Shown: in pieces, positions 36,301 to 48,660 of the stretch
Numbering within the stretch: the first letter of the stretch is position 1
How the letters are laid out: every line of letters starts with the position of its first letter
NCBI GenBank assembly: GCA_018697195.1
Contig: CM031857.1
Location: 50,923,471-50,987,470, forward strand
Reading direction: 5' to 3'
DNA from: Certhia americana
Lineage: Eukaryota; Chordata; Aves; Passeriformes; Certhiidae
DNA length: 64,000 bases
Notes under the pieces: generated by a model
What the model was told of the DNA's origin: nothing
Databases searched by the model: none
The model's input: only the letters and a program-made list of their open reading frames with translations
Program-made: the position numbers and the translations under genes

Positions 36301-39107
36301 AGGGAATTGCAGTCAGACAGCTTAAACTTATCATAAGTTTGTCTTGGAAATTCTACTTAGAAAAGGCTGTCTCATCTGGACACAGAAAGACTCCTGAACT
36401 GCTGTCTAGTAATAGATGCTCTCATTTTTAAAAATGTAAATAGTTTTTGCACTCAGTGTGATCTAGGACCTGCATTAATCCTAAATGTATAGAATTTGGT
36501 TAATAACAGCAACATCTTCACTGGTGCAACGTTTACTTTACAGATTCTAAATGACACTTTGACATACACAGTGAATTTGGACTGGTGAGAATTTTAATTA
36601 AATGATAATTTAACAGACTTAATTTCATGCATGTTTACCAAAAATCAGAAAACTCCAGGTAAGTACTAGTAGAGAATGAGAAAGGTAATTACTACTCACC
36701 TTTGAATATTTTCCGTGTGTCTCTAGTGATGCTATTGGTTTCATCAAACATGTTTTGAGAACACTGTATGACTTTCCTCATGCTGTGGAAGTGTAAAAAA
36801 AAAGTCTTTTAAAATGTATTATTCTAGGTTTGTAGCTAATTTTACTCTCGTGTTTAACTTAGACATTTTAATATGTTGCAAAACAAATGTAGAGAATATT
36901 CCCGCTTTTTTTTTGTAATTCTACTCGGTGTTTTTCTGAAGGGGGCATGTGCTAGAGGTGAATTCTTTCTCTCAGTATAATCAGTGTCTAGTAAATGACA
37001 TTAACTGCAATAGAAACTTCCATAAATATGAAAAAATCAGTTTATTTACTAAAGAAGTAAAGTTTTGGCACAATAATAATAATAATTAAAAAAATAGAAA
37101 TCTTGCCTCAATTAAATTTTGAGTGTATATAAACAAAAGGGAAGGAAGTAAGAAAAGACAGCATGCATTGAAGAAGTTTAATCGTAGTTCAAGATACTAA
37201 TTTTTTCCCTATTTACTTTCAACAAAAAAGAAAAGATGTTCTGTCTGGTTTCAATACTTATTGTGACTCATAGAACAACCTAATATTAGGTAACTTTTTC
37301 CTGAGACCATGTAATATGAAAATAAGAATGGGAAAAGAGTAGGCTGGAATAAAGACAGTAAAACCAAGTCCAGGTTGAACAGGGTAATGTTTAAGGACAT
37401 TATGAAAAGACATCAATAATTTATCTTGCCCCAGAATATCTTACTTTTATGTAATGTTTTTTAAGCATAAAGGTGTTTTATACTATTTCATATCACATAT
37501 AACATTTTAAAATAGTATTCCAGGAGTCCCCATCTGTACCAGACTCCATTGCACACAGATGGAAAGGTGCTGCAAATATTTCTTGACAGGTTTGTAAGAT
37601 ATGTGGCTGGTCAGACAGGACCTGCACTGCTGATGAAGCAGAGGACGTAGGTGACCCATGGTGATGGACTTCCCTGTGAAGGGAGCTTTTGGCTCCTGCA
37701 CCTTACCAGTGCATTATCTGTGGCAGCAGTGCTGGCTTTGGAGACAGGGCAAGTTTGACATAGTTAGTCTGCAGGATATGCAGTGAGACAACAAAAGATG
37801 GGAAATAGATTTCTTCTCACACTCACTGAAGCACAGCTTTCAGCTGGCAATTCTCGTGAAGGCTTGGTATCTCAATTTTGGTGTCTCTTGCAGAACAGAA
37901 TTTAGTTTACAGATGGAGTACAGGAGTTTTGGTGTTTAACTGGTGAGGTGCTTTCAGATGTCATGGGTTTCTGCTAAGTCTCACCTGTGACCCATTTCAC
38001 AATTAACCTATTTAAATCTGTTTTCTTATAAATTTTTTCATGATGTGTTTGCCCTTTTTATCTTTTTGTGTCCAGAAAGACTTTTTCTGCAGTTAAAGCA
38101 CTCATACCTCCCTTCCTTTGGACTTTTTGTTGTCCAGTAAATGGTGAGTTTGTGCTGTGGTCTTTACTTCACTAAGAGTGTTTATATTCCCCTTAAGGTG
38201 TACCATACTGTCTATGCATAAATTTTGTACTTTTGAGGTCTTTATGTCTGCCAAATATAGTTGAACTAATGGATTCCAATGTATTCCAAAATTATTTGTG
38301 AGGTTCATAGGTGTAGAAAGAGATTATGCAATCCTAAATTTTTTTACCTAGGAAAACAGGTTAAAGTTATTTTCTAACATTTTCAACATGATGAAAGGGC
38401 AGGTAAGATTTTGGGAGAGGTTTGCATTTCTTTCTTCATGTAGTTTACAAGAGGCACCCATAGATTCATACAGATCATCTTGTAGATGTTTATGACCGCT
38501 GAAAGAAATTCAAAACATTACAACCGCATGTCATTATGAGGAGTTTTTGTTTCCTTCCTGTTTTTCTTTCCTCCAAATTGTGTGCATTTTAAAATCAACA
38601 AAAAACCCCACTGTGTCCAGAAGGAGAAATAGCTGCAAGTGAACAGTTTGGGACAGCAAGACCACTTTTACTTTGGCTGTTTCTCCATTCACAGCATGGG
38701 AACACAAATATATGTGGGGACCATGAAACAAACTAACAGATTTTTAACTTCACCATTTGCTTTTATGTGCCCTGCTTTGTTTAGATGAAGCAGACTGGAA
38801 ATCTGTTGTTTACCATGGACTGTTTTCCCCATGTTAAGCTTTGGGAGACATTCTATGTAACTTTCTTGGGTGCTGCCACTCATGATGATGTCTGCTTTGA
38901 AGTGTCATCACTCCTAAATCCATCAGCAGCAACTTTCCTTTTTCTTTGGAATACAGAAACTAATTTCTCTTCCTAAAGAGTTTTTATTAGTTCTTCTTAT
39001 GTTCTTCTGTCTCACACAAGAACAAAATGGTTTCTCAGATCTCATTTTTACCATGTATAACATTTTCAGCCTCAGGGCCATGTTAGGGATACCATTTTCT
39101 CTCCTGA

Positions 39108-39136
39108 CTGTGTAAGACACTGTGTAAGACACTGTG
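39108..39136 (+). repeat. 12-bp tandem repeat, about 2.4 copies
   Basis: The unit CTGTGTAAGACA is repeated twice exactly and then begins a third time. It is a simple slippage duplication. Confidence 0.82.
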
Positions 39137-41290
39137 GGGCCATCTTTTTAAAAGCTGCCTGAGTCCTACTAGAGAGGTAAATCCTTACTGCTAGACCCTC
39201 AAAGCCAATAAGACAAAAAGGGAAACTCTGCACTAGGTCCAAATGAAGGTCAGCTAATGAAAAAACGCTCCTGTTCTCCCAAAGTATTTTGCCTTGTGAC
39301 TGTCCAGTCTCCTCTTTCTAAATAATACCATGTCAGATTAGCTGAGTCTTTACCACAAGGTGCATCAAAAGATTAATTGCAAGGTGTTTGCATATGAGCC
39401 AGAGGTAAACCCAAATTTTGGAAAGTTTGCAGTTATTTCAGGGACTAGAATGCCCAGTCATAAGTATAAAACACCATGCCATCACATTTCTGAATTGTAA
39501 AGAATTGTGCACCAATTTATTCACAGTTTAGATAAAAATCCTTAATCCAGGTGGCTGCAGGATGTGCATATTGCACAGTGAGCTTACAGTGACAATGGCC
39601 AGCGTATTTTGAAAAACTACAGTAACCCATCTTCACATTATTAAGTAAGGTCCTCAATCCTTTTTTACTTCCCTAAGAGCCTTATGTAGGCTGACAGCTT
39701 CATAGCTCTGTGTTTATTTTAAAAAATGTGCAGATCACAGTCAATACTAATTACAGGCTTTATAAAACTTATGAAAAACATGAAGGAAACTAACTCTTTA
39801 TTCTAGCATGTCTTCTTGTCAGTATAGGTGTGTTCTGCAGAATTTGCATGTGCAAACAGGCATGCTGAAGTATGGACTCTTTAACACTTTTCTTTTGGAG
39901 TATTTCTGTACCGCTCCTTTCAAGGAAGTTGTTCCTGGTATTGCAGTGAATATAAATATTTATCATAGTTTCATACCAACACTTCTGATTCAGTTGTTTA
40001 TATTGGCAGCCTCAGAGATGACTTTGTATTTGAGGAACTGATGATCTTGAACAGGCTTTTTCTGTTTGCTGGTTTGGACATTGTGCTCAGAGCTGAGGCA
40101 GCCACTGCTTGTGAAACTGCAGGTGTGCACCGTGGGCCCCTGGGTGCTGTGACAGGGGAACCAGTCTGATCTGTCAGAGGAAGGTATATGATTCTGCTTG
40201 TTATGCAACAAGAGCACTGTGGCATGGGAGGGAAGAGAGACCTCTCCGTGGAGTGGAAAAACCTCCCTGGATTCTGTCTGATGCTGCACTAATGAGGAGT
40301 TTCCAGCATGTGGAGAGATGGATGATTTTTTACTATCTATAGTACTATTCTTACTCATCTTATGAAAACTGCTGTTTTATTAAGCCATTTGTTGTTGTAT
40401 CTTTCTTGTTGAGATCCAGAAAGGACCCAATAGTGTCTCTCTTTCCCTCCTCATTCCCTCACCACATGCAGAAGTCTCTTTTGCCACACATATATATTTG
40501 CTGCCTCTCCATTATATGCATGTTCATCATGATGTTATAAGAAGAAAAGAGTGTAAAAACTGAAGACTTCTCTGTTTCTAGTGTTTTGACCATTTTCTAA
40601 TTTGCAGACTCTCAGAACTGGTTAGCTTTCCTAGAAACCCTTCTTTCCCTTTATGGGGAACAGATTTGATAATTCATAGCAGTCTGATGTTTTATTTTCT
40701 GTCTCCCTATATCATGTTCCAGCAGTGTCTGTTCTCCAAGTTTTCCTTTCATTAGTTGAATTATATGGCTATAGTATATCCAGCAAAAACTTCCTGAACT
40801 GTTTGACCTTAATCCAGCAATGTGCTTGATGTCAAGAATGCAACTAGTCCTAGTAAAATGAATGGAGCTATTAATGAATTTCATCATGTTTCCAGGTGAA
40901 AGCTGGTATGAATTATCCTGTTGCCATCATCCCAAGCTCCTTGATAGTGCAGGCAAAGCACTATAATGAGCCAGCCCTTCAAAGTAAAATTTTATTCACA
41001 AAATATTCTAAGCACAAGCTAAAAAGGGGTGCTAAAAAGACTTCCAAAAACAAAATAAATAAAATCAAAAAATGACCCAGGAGGAATGCTGGGGCACATT
41101 TCTGATATCCATACAACCCAGAAGCTTAAGGTATTAAATTATCTGAAAAGACATCTATATCAAATGACAGGGGTTTTTTCCACTTAAACTTCATGATGCT
41201 CCAGATAAAGTATTCTATTTATCAAGCTATGTAACATATTTACCATGAAATATACTGTTTTAAGATGCATGCAGCTAAAGGTGTAATACA

Positions 41291-41560
41291 GAATCATAGA
41301 ATGGCTTGGGTTGGAAAGGACATTAAAGTTCATCTAGTTCCAAACACAAGGTTGCTCAGCATCCCAACCTGGCCTTGAACACTTCCAGGGATGAGACATC
41401 CAAAAATTCTTTGGGTAAGCTGTTCCAGTGCCTCACAACCCTCACAGTAAAGAATTTCCTTCTAATGTCTAATCCAAACCTACCCTCTCTCAGGTTAAAG
41501 CCATTTCTTCCTGGTCCTGTCACTGCATGACCTTGGAAAAAACCTTTCTCTAGTTTTATG
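41291..41560 (-). mobile_element. CR1 LINE, 3'-end fragment, minus strand
   Basis: The plus strand opens with GAATCATAGAATGGCTTGGG, the complement of the CR1 3' terminus. It goes on through the complement of the 'CTGGAACAG' segment at about 41,420 and the complement of the 'GACAGGACCAGG' segment at about 41,510-41,525. The copy is about 270 bases long, 5'-truncated and fairly well preserved. It abuts a second CR1 piece of opposite orientation at about 41,570. Confidence 0.93.
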
Positions 41561-41569
41561 GTATGTTCA

Positions 41570-42030
41570 AGGTGTGCTGGGTGAAGGGCAGGCAGGGCTC
41601 AGAGGGCTGTAGTGAGTGAGCCTGTCTGGTAATGGGTAACCAGCAGTATTTTTTCAGGGGTCAATTCTAAGGTCAGTTTTGTTCAATATTTTTAAGCAGC
41701 AATCTGGACACAGGAGTTGAATGCATCATTAACAAGTTTGCTGGTGATACCAAATTGAGAGGCACTGTTGATTCTAGAGAGACAAGAGACGTTGCAGAGG
41801 GATCAAGATAGTTGGGAGCATTGGGGAATTGTTGCAGAGGGATCAAGATAGTTGGGAACATTGGGGAATCATAAATGGGATGAAATTTAAGAAGAACAAG
41901 TGCTGGATTCTGCGCCTGGGATGGAGTAATGTCAGGCAGAAATATAAACTGGAAGACAAATAGCTGGAGAGCAGCCCTGCAGACAGGGATCTGGAGGTGC
42001 TGGTGGATAGCAGGCTCAATATGAGTCAAT
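41570..42030 (+). pseudogene. CR1 LINE ORF2 (reverse transcriptase) fragment, decayed
   Basis: This block corresponds to part of the CR1 ORF2 reverse-transcriptase region on the plus strand. Landmarks are a GGGTCAATTCTAAGGTCAGTTTTGTTC-type phrase at about 41,660, and codons reading K-F-A-G-D-T-K-L at 41,734-41,757 where active CR1 copies have F-A-D-D. A block reading like the CR1 'GTGCTGGATTCTGCGCCTGGG' segment lies near 41,900. Within it a 40-base unit is tandemly duplicated, which breaks the frame. The motif change, stops and frameshift show a dead copy. Neither the 5' part of ORF2 nor the 3' untranslated tail is present next to it. A 118-codon minus-strand frame across it is a shadow. Confidence 0.87.
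41791..41870 (+). repeat. 40-bp tandem duplication inside CR1 fragment
   Basis: Positions 41,791-41,830 and 41,831-41,870 are direct copies with two differences (G/A at unit position 28 and T/C at position 40). Because 40 is not a multiple of three, the duplication shifts the reverse-transcriptase frame. Confidence 0.93.
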
Positions 42031-45000
42031 TGTGAATTTTATTGCATGTTATTACTAGTTATTATCTAGTGCAAGCTGCCATCTGGGGTCTTTACATGAA
42101 GCACTAATGAATTTGAAAACCATAACACATGAATTGGGTTAATGAAAACAGAGCTTTTACAAATCTCTCCTCCAGACCATGTCTGTAATCATGAGTGCAT
42201 GATTAGCTTGTCACAACTACACAAAATTCCATGTGCACTTTGTTGAGTAGTGTTTTTGTTAATGACTGTGACCAATGTCTCTGACTAAATCACCTTTCAG
42301 TTTAAAAGTCTAGAATGAAAAATTTTTAGTAGTAGTGAAGAATAAGTGGTTATTATCTCCTTTGTCTCTTGTATCTAAAGATACTTTGCAGGTCTTATTA
42401 ACAGCTAAAGAAAATTCGTGCTAATAAAAACATTTTTATGCTATGAGGTAGTTTTGTTCTGGAGAATTTTTCTGACTGAGGCTGATTTTAATAAAGTTGA
42501 TTTTTGAGAAACAGTGTCAGGCAGCAGTAAAAATAAATAATGTACTGTTTGATTCAAATTCTATCTGGATGCAGACTGTTCCCAAATTCTTGTCATAAGT
42601 AACACCATCCAAAAGTATTGGTCCTTGCTTCTAGTCATATTCCAAGTTGCTTTGGTGTTGGAGTGAACAGTGGTGACTCATTTCAACATAGAGTCATCAG
42701 CTGGACCTGCAATTTAAACTTCAGGAAAGCATCACACAGATGCCAAAGCCACATGTTTATTTGATTTATTTATGTTTGAGGAGAGAAGACTTCTTTGGAA
42801 CCCCAGAGGAATTGTCTTCTCTGCTTTCTCCCCTGCATCCTTGTGGCCCTTGTGGTCCTTCTGGCCAAGAGGAATGGGACACACCTTTGAGAGCTGCCAA
42901 ACACTTATTAGCCTGGAACTGGACTCCCTACTGTCCTCAGCTTATCGTGAGAAGAACAGAAGTATGACCCAACAGATTTAAGCACCTTTGGGAAATCTCC
43001 ATATAAAATAGAGAAAAATGCCTTCCACAAGTGGAAATGACCTTCCTTTTTTATCTTGTGAACTGTATTTAGTGCATGAACCTGTGGTGTGTTCCTTTCT
43101 GCAGGGTACCAGTGACATCTTTATAATCACTGTGAAGGTGATATATAAGTGTACACCTGGATGGAGGGGATGCTGATGTTGAAGATCTGCATATTTTATG
43201 TATGCCTCCTCATATAAGGCTGATGAAATAAGATTATCCCATCTCCAGTTTCTTCATAGTTTTGTTTATGAATGCTAGTGCAATGCATTTGAAAAGCTGT
43301 GGTTTTGTGTCACATTCTGACATTTTATCCGTGAAGGGATGAGATTCCATATCCAGCATTACAAGCCACCTAGGCTCTCCCAGTTTTCTTTCAAATTGCT
43401 GTGAATTACAACTTTGTATGTATGACAGCCACTTAGCACCCACACAGACTTACCTGCTCTGGCCTGAAAATAATTTTCAGAAGAAATAATACTTCTATTG
43501 AGAAGGCTTGTAAGGAGCAGTGGATCCATTGCTAACTAAGTATATTTTGGGATCAGTTTAGAGTGAGAAGGATACTGGTATGGCTTTGATCTTGACTGCA
43601 TGTGCCATCAGTCAAGCATATTTTGCTCCTGCCCACTGAGAATCTGACTGAGATTTGTTGGAATTTACACTTCTGATCATGAATACAGGAACTGTAACCT
43701 TGGTAAGGCAGTGAACTCTGTCCTCTGAATCATCCTCAGCATAATGCAAAAGAATGTAAACAAGGGTTTTTCAATGAGGCAAGTGGTAGCAGACTTGCAG
43801 TCTCTTCAAAGTGTTAATTTTTTGAATTGTTCTTTTTAATACAGAGCCAAACACTTACATGATACAATGAAAAAATGACAGATGGCCCTATATAATTTTG
43901 CAAGTGCAAGAAAAGTACAACACAGTACTTTATTAAAAAATTTCTTCTTAATTAAGACATGCAGTAAGATTATTGTTTAGTTACATTCCAGGTGTCCTAG
44001 CTAGCTATGTCTATTAGACATATGTCTCATATCTAAGTTGACTTGAATGCAGATGGAAATTTGGAAACATGGAATTTCTTAGAATACTGTTTTTCAGTTC
44101 AGATTGTTGTACTGATGTCATTCAGGGCAGATTCAAATACAGAGTACTAAAGTCTCTAAGGAATAGAAGTCTGGTATTTTCTAGCTAAGATAGTTCTAAT
44201 CATACCTTCATCAATCATCTAAAATTTATTTCTAAGGCGACTTTTGAAAATTAACTAAAAAAATATTTCAGCATACTTAAAAAATTATTTAATAATTTAA
44301 TGGAGGCACTAAGAGCTTGAGAGCAAAATAAGCACCACATGGACTGGAGAAAGAAATAAACAACAGGAATGTGAAAGGGAAGAGTGCACAGCAGGAAAGT
44401 TTGCAGACTCAAGGCTGGGTTGTAATTTTCACATCATTTTGAGAGAGGCTAATCTGTAGCAATCTCTTCACTGGCTGCTGCTTGTAGCTGTGTCTGGAAA
44501 CAAAGAAAACATTTGTATTTCTATACATAAAAATACTTTGCATGACAATGAAGCAATGACATGTTTCATATACTGAAGAGTAAACTAGAAACACTTTATT
44601 ACTCTCATGGGTGTCAAAGACATTTCTCTTTTTCATTTCCCCTCTTACAAATCTTTATACACTTTATATCCTCATAGCTTCTTTTCTGCTTTCCTTATGA
44701 TAGCTGCTGTGGTTAAGGTATAGGATTTAAACCTTAACATAACAGTAAAGGTTTTATTAACAATCACTCAAAAATTACTTTAGGTACAGCAAAAAAGAAA
44801 TGCTTAAATTGAGCCTTTAGTTCAATGGGGAATATGAAAGTTTTATTATGGGATTTTTGTTTTGAGTTCTGGAAGATGGCAACAAAAAAATCTTCCTTTT
44901 CTGTTCTGTGCCAAATGAATCCAAATTGCCTGCAGTGGCAAAAAGAATATAAGAAATAATTTATACTAGTCAAGTAGCTTGTTAGCTTTTTTAAGCTAGT

Positions 45001-45227
45001 TTATAGCTATGCTGAGACACACTGTGACATTTACTGATTGCTTACCTTGTAGCACAATTGTCCTTTCTTCTGTTCATTACTACTTTTTAGGCATTTGTTT
45101 CCATGTTGGTGCAAGTGACACTTCTCTAAATTTATTCTACAAGTAGATATAAATCTTCCTATTATTAGTAATCACTGTTTCCTTTTAAGTCTTTCTTCCT
45201 TTTGTTATTGTTTTTTCCTCCTTTTAA

Positions 45228-45282
45228 CCTTTTTTCTTTTTCCTTTTCCTTCTTCCTTTTCCTTTTCTTTTTCTCTTCTCCT
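45228..45282 (+). repeat. 55-base pyrimidine tract (TTTTCC-like)
   Basis: An uninterrupted run of 55 pyrimidines made of loosely repeated TTTTCC and TTCC units. Like the tract at 18.4 kb it could adopt triplex structure; no function is shown. Confidence 0.85.
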
Positions 45283-47211
45283 GTAAATTTAGTGAGCCTG
45301 TAAACATATAGGCTTAAGAGAAAGTATTGTGCTAGTTAAAAAGAAATTAATTTTTAGTTTCTTTATAAATTTTCACAATTGCTTTATTGAATTTCTTGGA
45401 ATTCCTCTGCACTCACTGTGCTTGTAGAGAAGCAGAAATAAGATTAGATTTTGTTGATTTAAGTATGACAATTACTGTAGAGGTATAAACTGCTTTCCAA
45501 CAACTGATCTTTTAATCCCTCTATAACAATGAAACTTTTTAAAAAGTTATGGGATAAAGATATTCCGTGGAAGTCTGCAGGGTCTGTCTGTGTCACTATA
45601 TTTTACAATCTATGAAGCATAGAAACCTTCAGACAATACAGTCTTTTGTGTAATCTACTGGAGGAACTGGAAGAGGCTTAAAGTTTGTTATTGTTGTGTA
45701 CCACTCAAACAAATAGTAATTGTCTGGAATCAGTAATTTTTTATGCCTGAAAAAACAAAGCTGATAACCTCCAGCCACGTCTAAACCAGGTACTTTTATT
45801 GAATCTTGCAAGTCCTCTGTGGGAAAGTTGGCAGCATTTCTAAGGCTTGAGAAAAATAAGCAGGGAACAATTTAAGCATTAGCCTGATTGAAAGATGTTC
45901 TGGAAATTTTCCAGGAAGTAAAAAATAATAAAAAATAAAACACTCATGCATAAAACTTCCTAAATTACTTATTGATAGATGAAATTTCTCTAGAGTCTTC
46001 TTTGATGACAAAAAGCAGTTGTGAGGGCTTATTCACTTCATCTTAAGTGAGGCAGGTGAGAGATTGCTTACAGCTCTGTAAGGAGGTGTCTAGAAATATA
46101 GCTGAATGCTCAAGTATGAAAAGACAAAGCTCAGAGCACAAAATTCAGTGTTCATTTTATGGCTGTGGGTCACACAATTGTGCCTATTGAAATACAACTC
46201 CAATTGCTTATCAGAAAGAACTCTGCTTCATAGGTCTTACACCATTTGTGTCCTAGTATCATACTCTGATATCTAAAAAACAACTTAAAATATCAGTCTT
46301 AAGATATCATCTGCATGGTCCTTCAAGGTTCAGATTAGCTTTTCTTTCTCAGTGTGAATATCTTATGCTTTCTATGTAAAAGGTTCTTGTTGTCATCAGT
46401 ATCTTTTTGCATCTACTTTTAAATTTTTCTTTTCAGAGGTTTGATGGGGTACTGAGATCTACATTTAATAATGGAATATTGAAATGGTGCCACTGATCAT
46501 TTAGACTTCTGTAGCTGGAAGAAAGCTTTCTGGCTTGTTCTATTAAACAAGGACAATTTTCATTTTATTATCCATTTAATAATTTTCAGTCAATATGTAA
46601 TTTTAGTGGTTTCTTGGCAAGGCATATTTCCCAGTCTGTCCCTATTCTCTTTTCTGATGTGATACTTGTCAGACAATTTGTTTTCTCACATGTTAATCTG
46701 AAAAATTCTCCAGAAGGGCTAAATATCATTCTGTTTCAAAGGTGACTGTTTTAAAATATATTAAGTCAGAACTATACTACAGGGTAATAATTTTGCTACA
46801 TGCTTCATTATGCCAAATGGTGTGCCTTCTGGGAGACACCATGAATGTGAGGTTTCACCCACTTCATCCATGGAAGCAAACTATTACTCTCTTATTTTTT
46901 AATTCTCAAAAATCTTAATAACCTGATGTCTTTTCTTAATACTGGGGAGCATATTAGTAGAAAGGAGGCAGGTGCTGTGCTTGCAGATGTAACCACAGAC
47001 TCAAGTGCACACTTTCCTTCCAGTTGTGGAGTTTGGCTGGCTGCTGCTCTGTCCAGTGAATCTCTACACAAGGCAAACCCTGTCCACATTTTATCGGGCA
47101 GCATCGATGTCTCTGTCTCATTTCCTCACTCACTGTGGCTGATGGGAAAGTGGACCCAAGCTTCAACACAACCAGTGGGAGATGCTTTTATCTATTGTGG
47201 ATTCCTTGTGC

Positions 47212-47246
47212 ATTTAAGACATTATATTTAAGACATTATATTTAAG
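47212..47246 (+). repeat. 14-bp tandem repeat, 2.5 copies
   Basis: The unit ATTTAAGACATTAT is repeated twice exactly with a further half copy. It is a simple slippage product. Confidence 0.85.
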
Positions 47247-48490
47247 CCAAGTAACAGCTACTCAATTCTACAGGAAACAACAAAAAAATCACACTGCAAA
47301 CATACCTGACAGTACGTACATAAGCTTTGTTAAGTTAATCGGAGTAACCACTCCACTAGACTTCTAACTTGCTCCAGGGAGTGGCCAAGACAAGGTGTTT
47401 CAGATGCTGGGTGTTTTTACTGTGCAATTAAGGAAAAACATTTTTTCTATCTTTAGTCAATGTAGAGATAACCTTACTTAGTGTATTCTAAAATCTACTC
47501 TAAATGTTAAATTCCAATCTAAGGTACATATTTATGCTCTTATGTTTGTCAGTAGAAAAAAATGAGATCCAGGATGTTTTTATTTGCATATAAAAAGAAA
47601 AGCAAGTGTGTTATGAACACTTGTTTCAGAGTGACACAAGTCATGTTCTGGAAAATTTATCTCAGTTCCTTACAGAGTGCTCCTAAATTATTAACTAGTC
47701 CACATACTTTAAGAGAACTAGAGTTAAGTGAAATTAAGTGAGATAATCCTTAGTTAATTATTTTAATCTAGTAACTGGATTAGTGCTGAAGTTCTGAGTC
47801 TGTTAAAACTAGCAAAAGGATTTAATGAAGCAGCAGATTATAGGACAAACAAGGAAAGCTTGCTAAGAGGTATTCACAGGGCTGTTGAAAAGGTATAGTA
47901 TCATTGAGGTGGTAAATCCATCCAGGTATTTATATTACATGGGAAGACCAAAAAAATTAAAAGAAAAAGACATCTAAATGAAGGAATTGTAATGTAATTG
48001 AACAATATATTGCAACAAAAGAATGCATCTTCATTCCATATTTTATAGTGAAAAAAAAATAAAAATATTTTTCTCACTTTCATCAGAGTCCCTAGTTAGA
48101 TCCAAACACAAGAATAGATCTCTGACTTAATACATTCTTTCGTATTTTCTGCCTGTATTCCTTAGGAATTTCTACTGCTTGAAGATATGCTTCGGCTCAA
48201 TTCCCATGAATTAATATATGTTAAAAAAACTATATGTGTGTTTCAGAATGGGAAAAGCAGGTTAGGTATAGATACAGATTTTAAATTCATTGTTCATTTG
48301 ACCTTTCAGTCAAACCGTGTAGTGGCAGTGACAGAAAGTCTCACAAAGTAACCAGATAAATTTTTGTAGCTCTTGTCCTGAAATTGAAAAGGACAATATG
48401 GAGAGAATGGCTTCTTCTCAGACTAGCTCAGATTTCTGGCTCAAGGCTGACTTAAATACCAGGTAGATTATAACAAACTATAGAAATAAA

Positions 48491-48660
48491 GAATCATCAA
48501 AATTTCAGTAGTTTGACAGGAAATTTTACAGATTACTTAGTCCAAGCCCTCTAGCTTAGTCAGGGACAGCTTTTATTAGATCAGGTTGCTCAAATCTCCA
48601 CTGAAACTTGGACTGTTCAAAAGATGGGGCATCCAGAACTTCTCCAGCATGGCTTCAAAA
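48491..48660 (-). mobile_element. CR1 LINE, short 3'-end fragment, minus strand
   Basis: The plus strand carries the complement of the CR1 tail. A GAATCATCAAAATTTCAGTAG start corresponds to the terminal repeat. It is followed by the complement of the 'ACTAGATC' part, AGTCCAAGCCCTCTAGC, GACAGCTTTTATTAGATCAGG, and a GGGGCATCCAGAACTTCTCC phrase at about 48,625. Only about 170 bases remain and divergence is high. Confidence 0.82.

Larger units (their letters stand above)
25110..41290. other. Long gene-free, repeat-poor stretch
   Basis: About 16 kb without a recognisable gene and without a clear transposable element. It holds the two longest open frames of the window, 154 codons at 30,280-30,744 (minus) and 149 codons at 34,015-34,464 (plus); neither shows a family I know. 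It also holds a 122-codon minus-strand frame at 39,990-40,358 in raised-GC sequence. Simple repeats are a C-rich run at about 26,790-26,806, a C/T tract at 33,092-33,134, a 20-base tandem duplication at 33,286-33,325 and a short AAT run near 37,072-37,088. The part at about 26,600-27,100 is a candidate conserved non-coding block. Confidence 0.65.
42031..48490. other. Gene-free unique DNA
   Basis: About 6.5 kb without a recognisable gene. The first 300 bases after the CR1 fragment (42,040-42,350) have the look of conserved non-coding DNA. A pure pyrimidine tract lies at 45,228-45,282 and a 14-base tandem repeat at 47,212-47,246. A 101-codon plus-strand frame at 46,926-47,231 has no recognised features. 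Confidence 0.65.

Noticed and set aside
41673..42029. 118-codon minus-strand open frame
   Set aside because: It is antisense to the CR1 reverse-transcriptase fragment and so a shadow.
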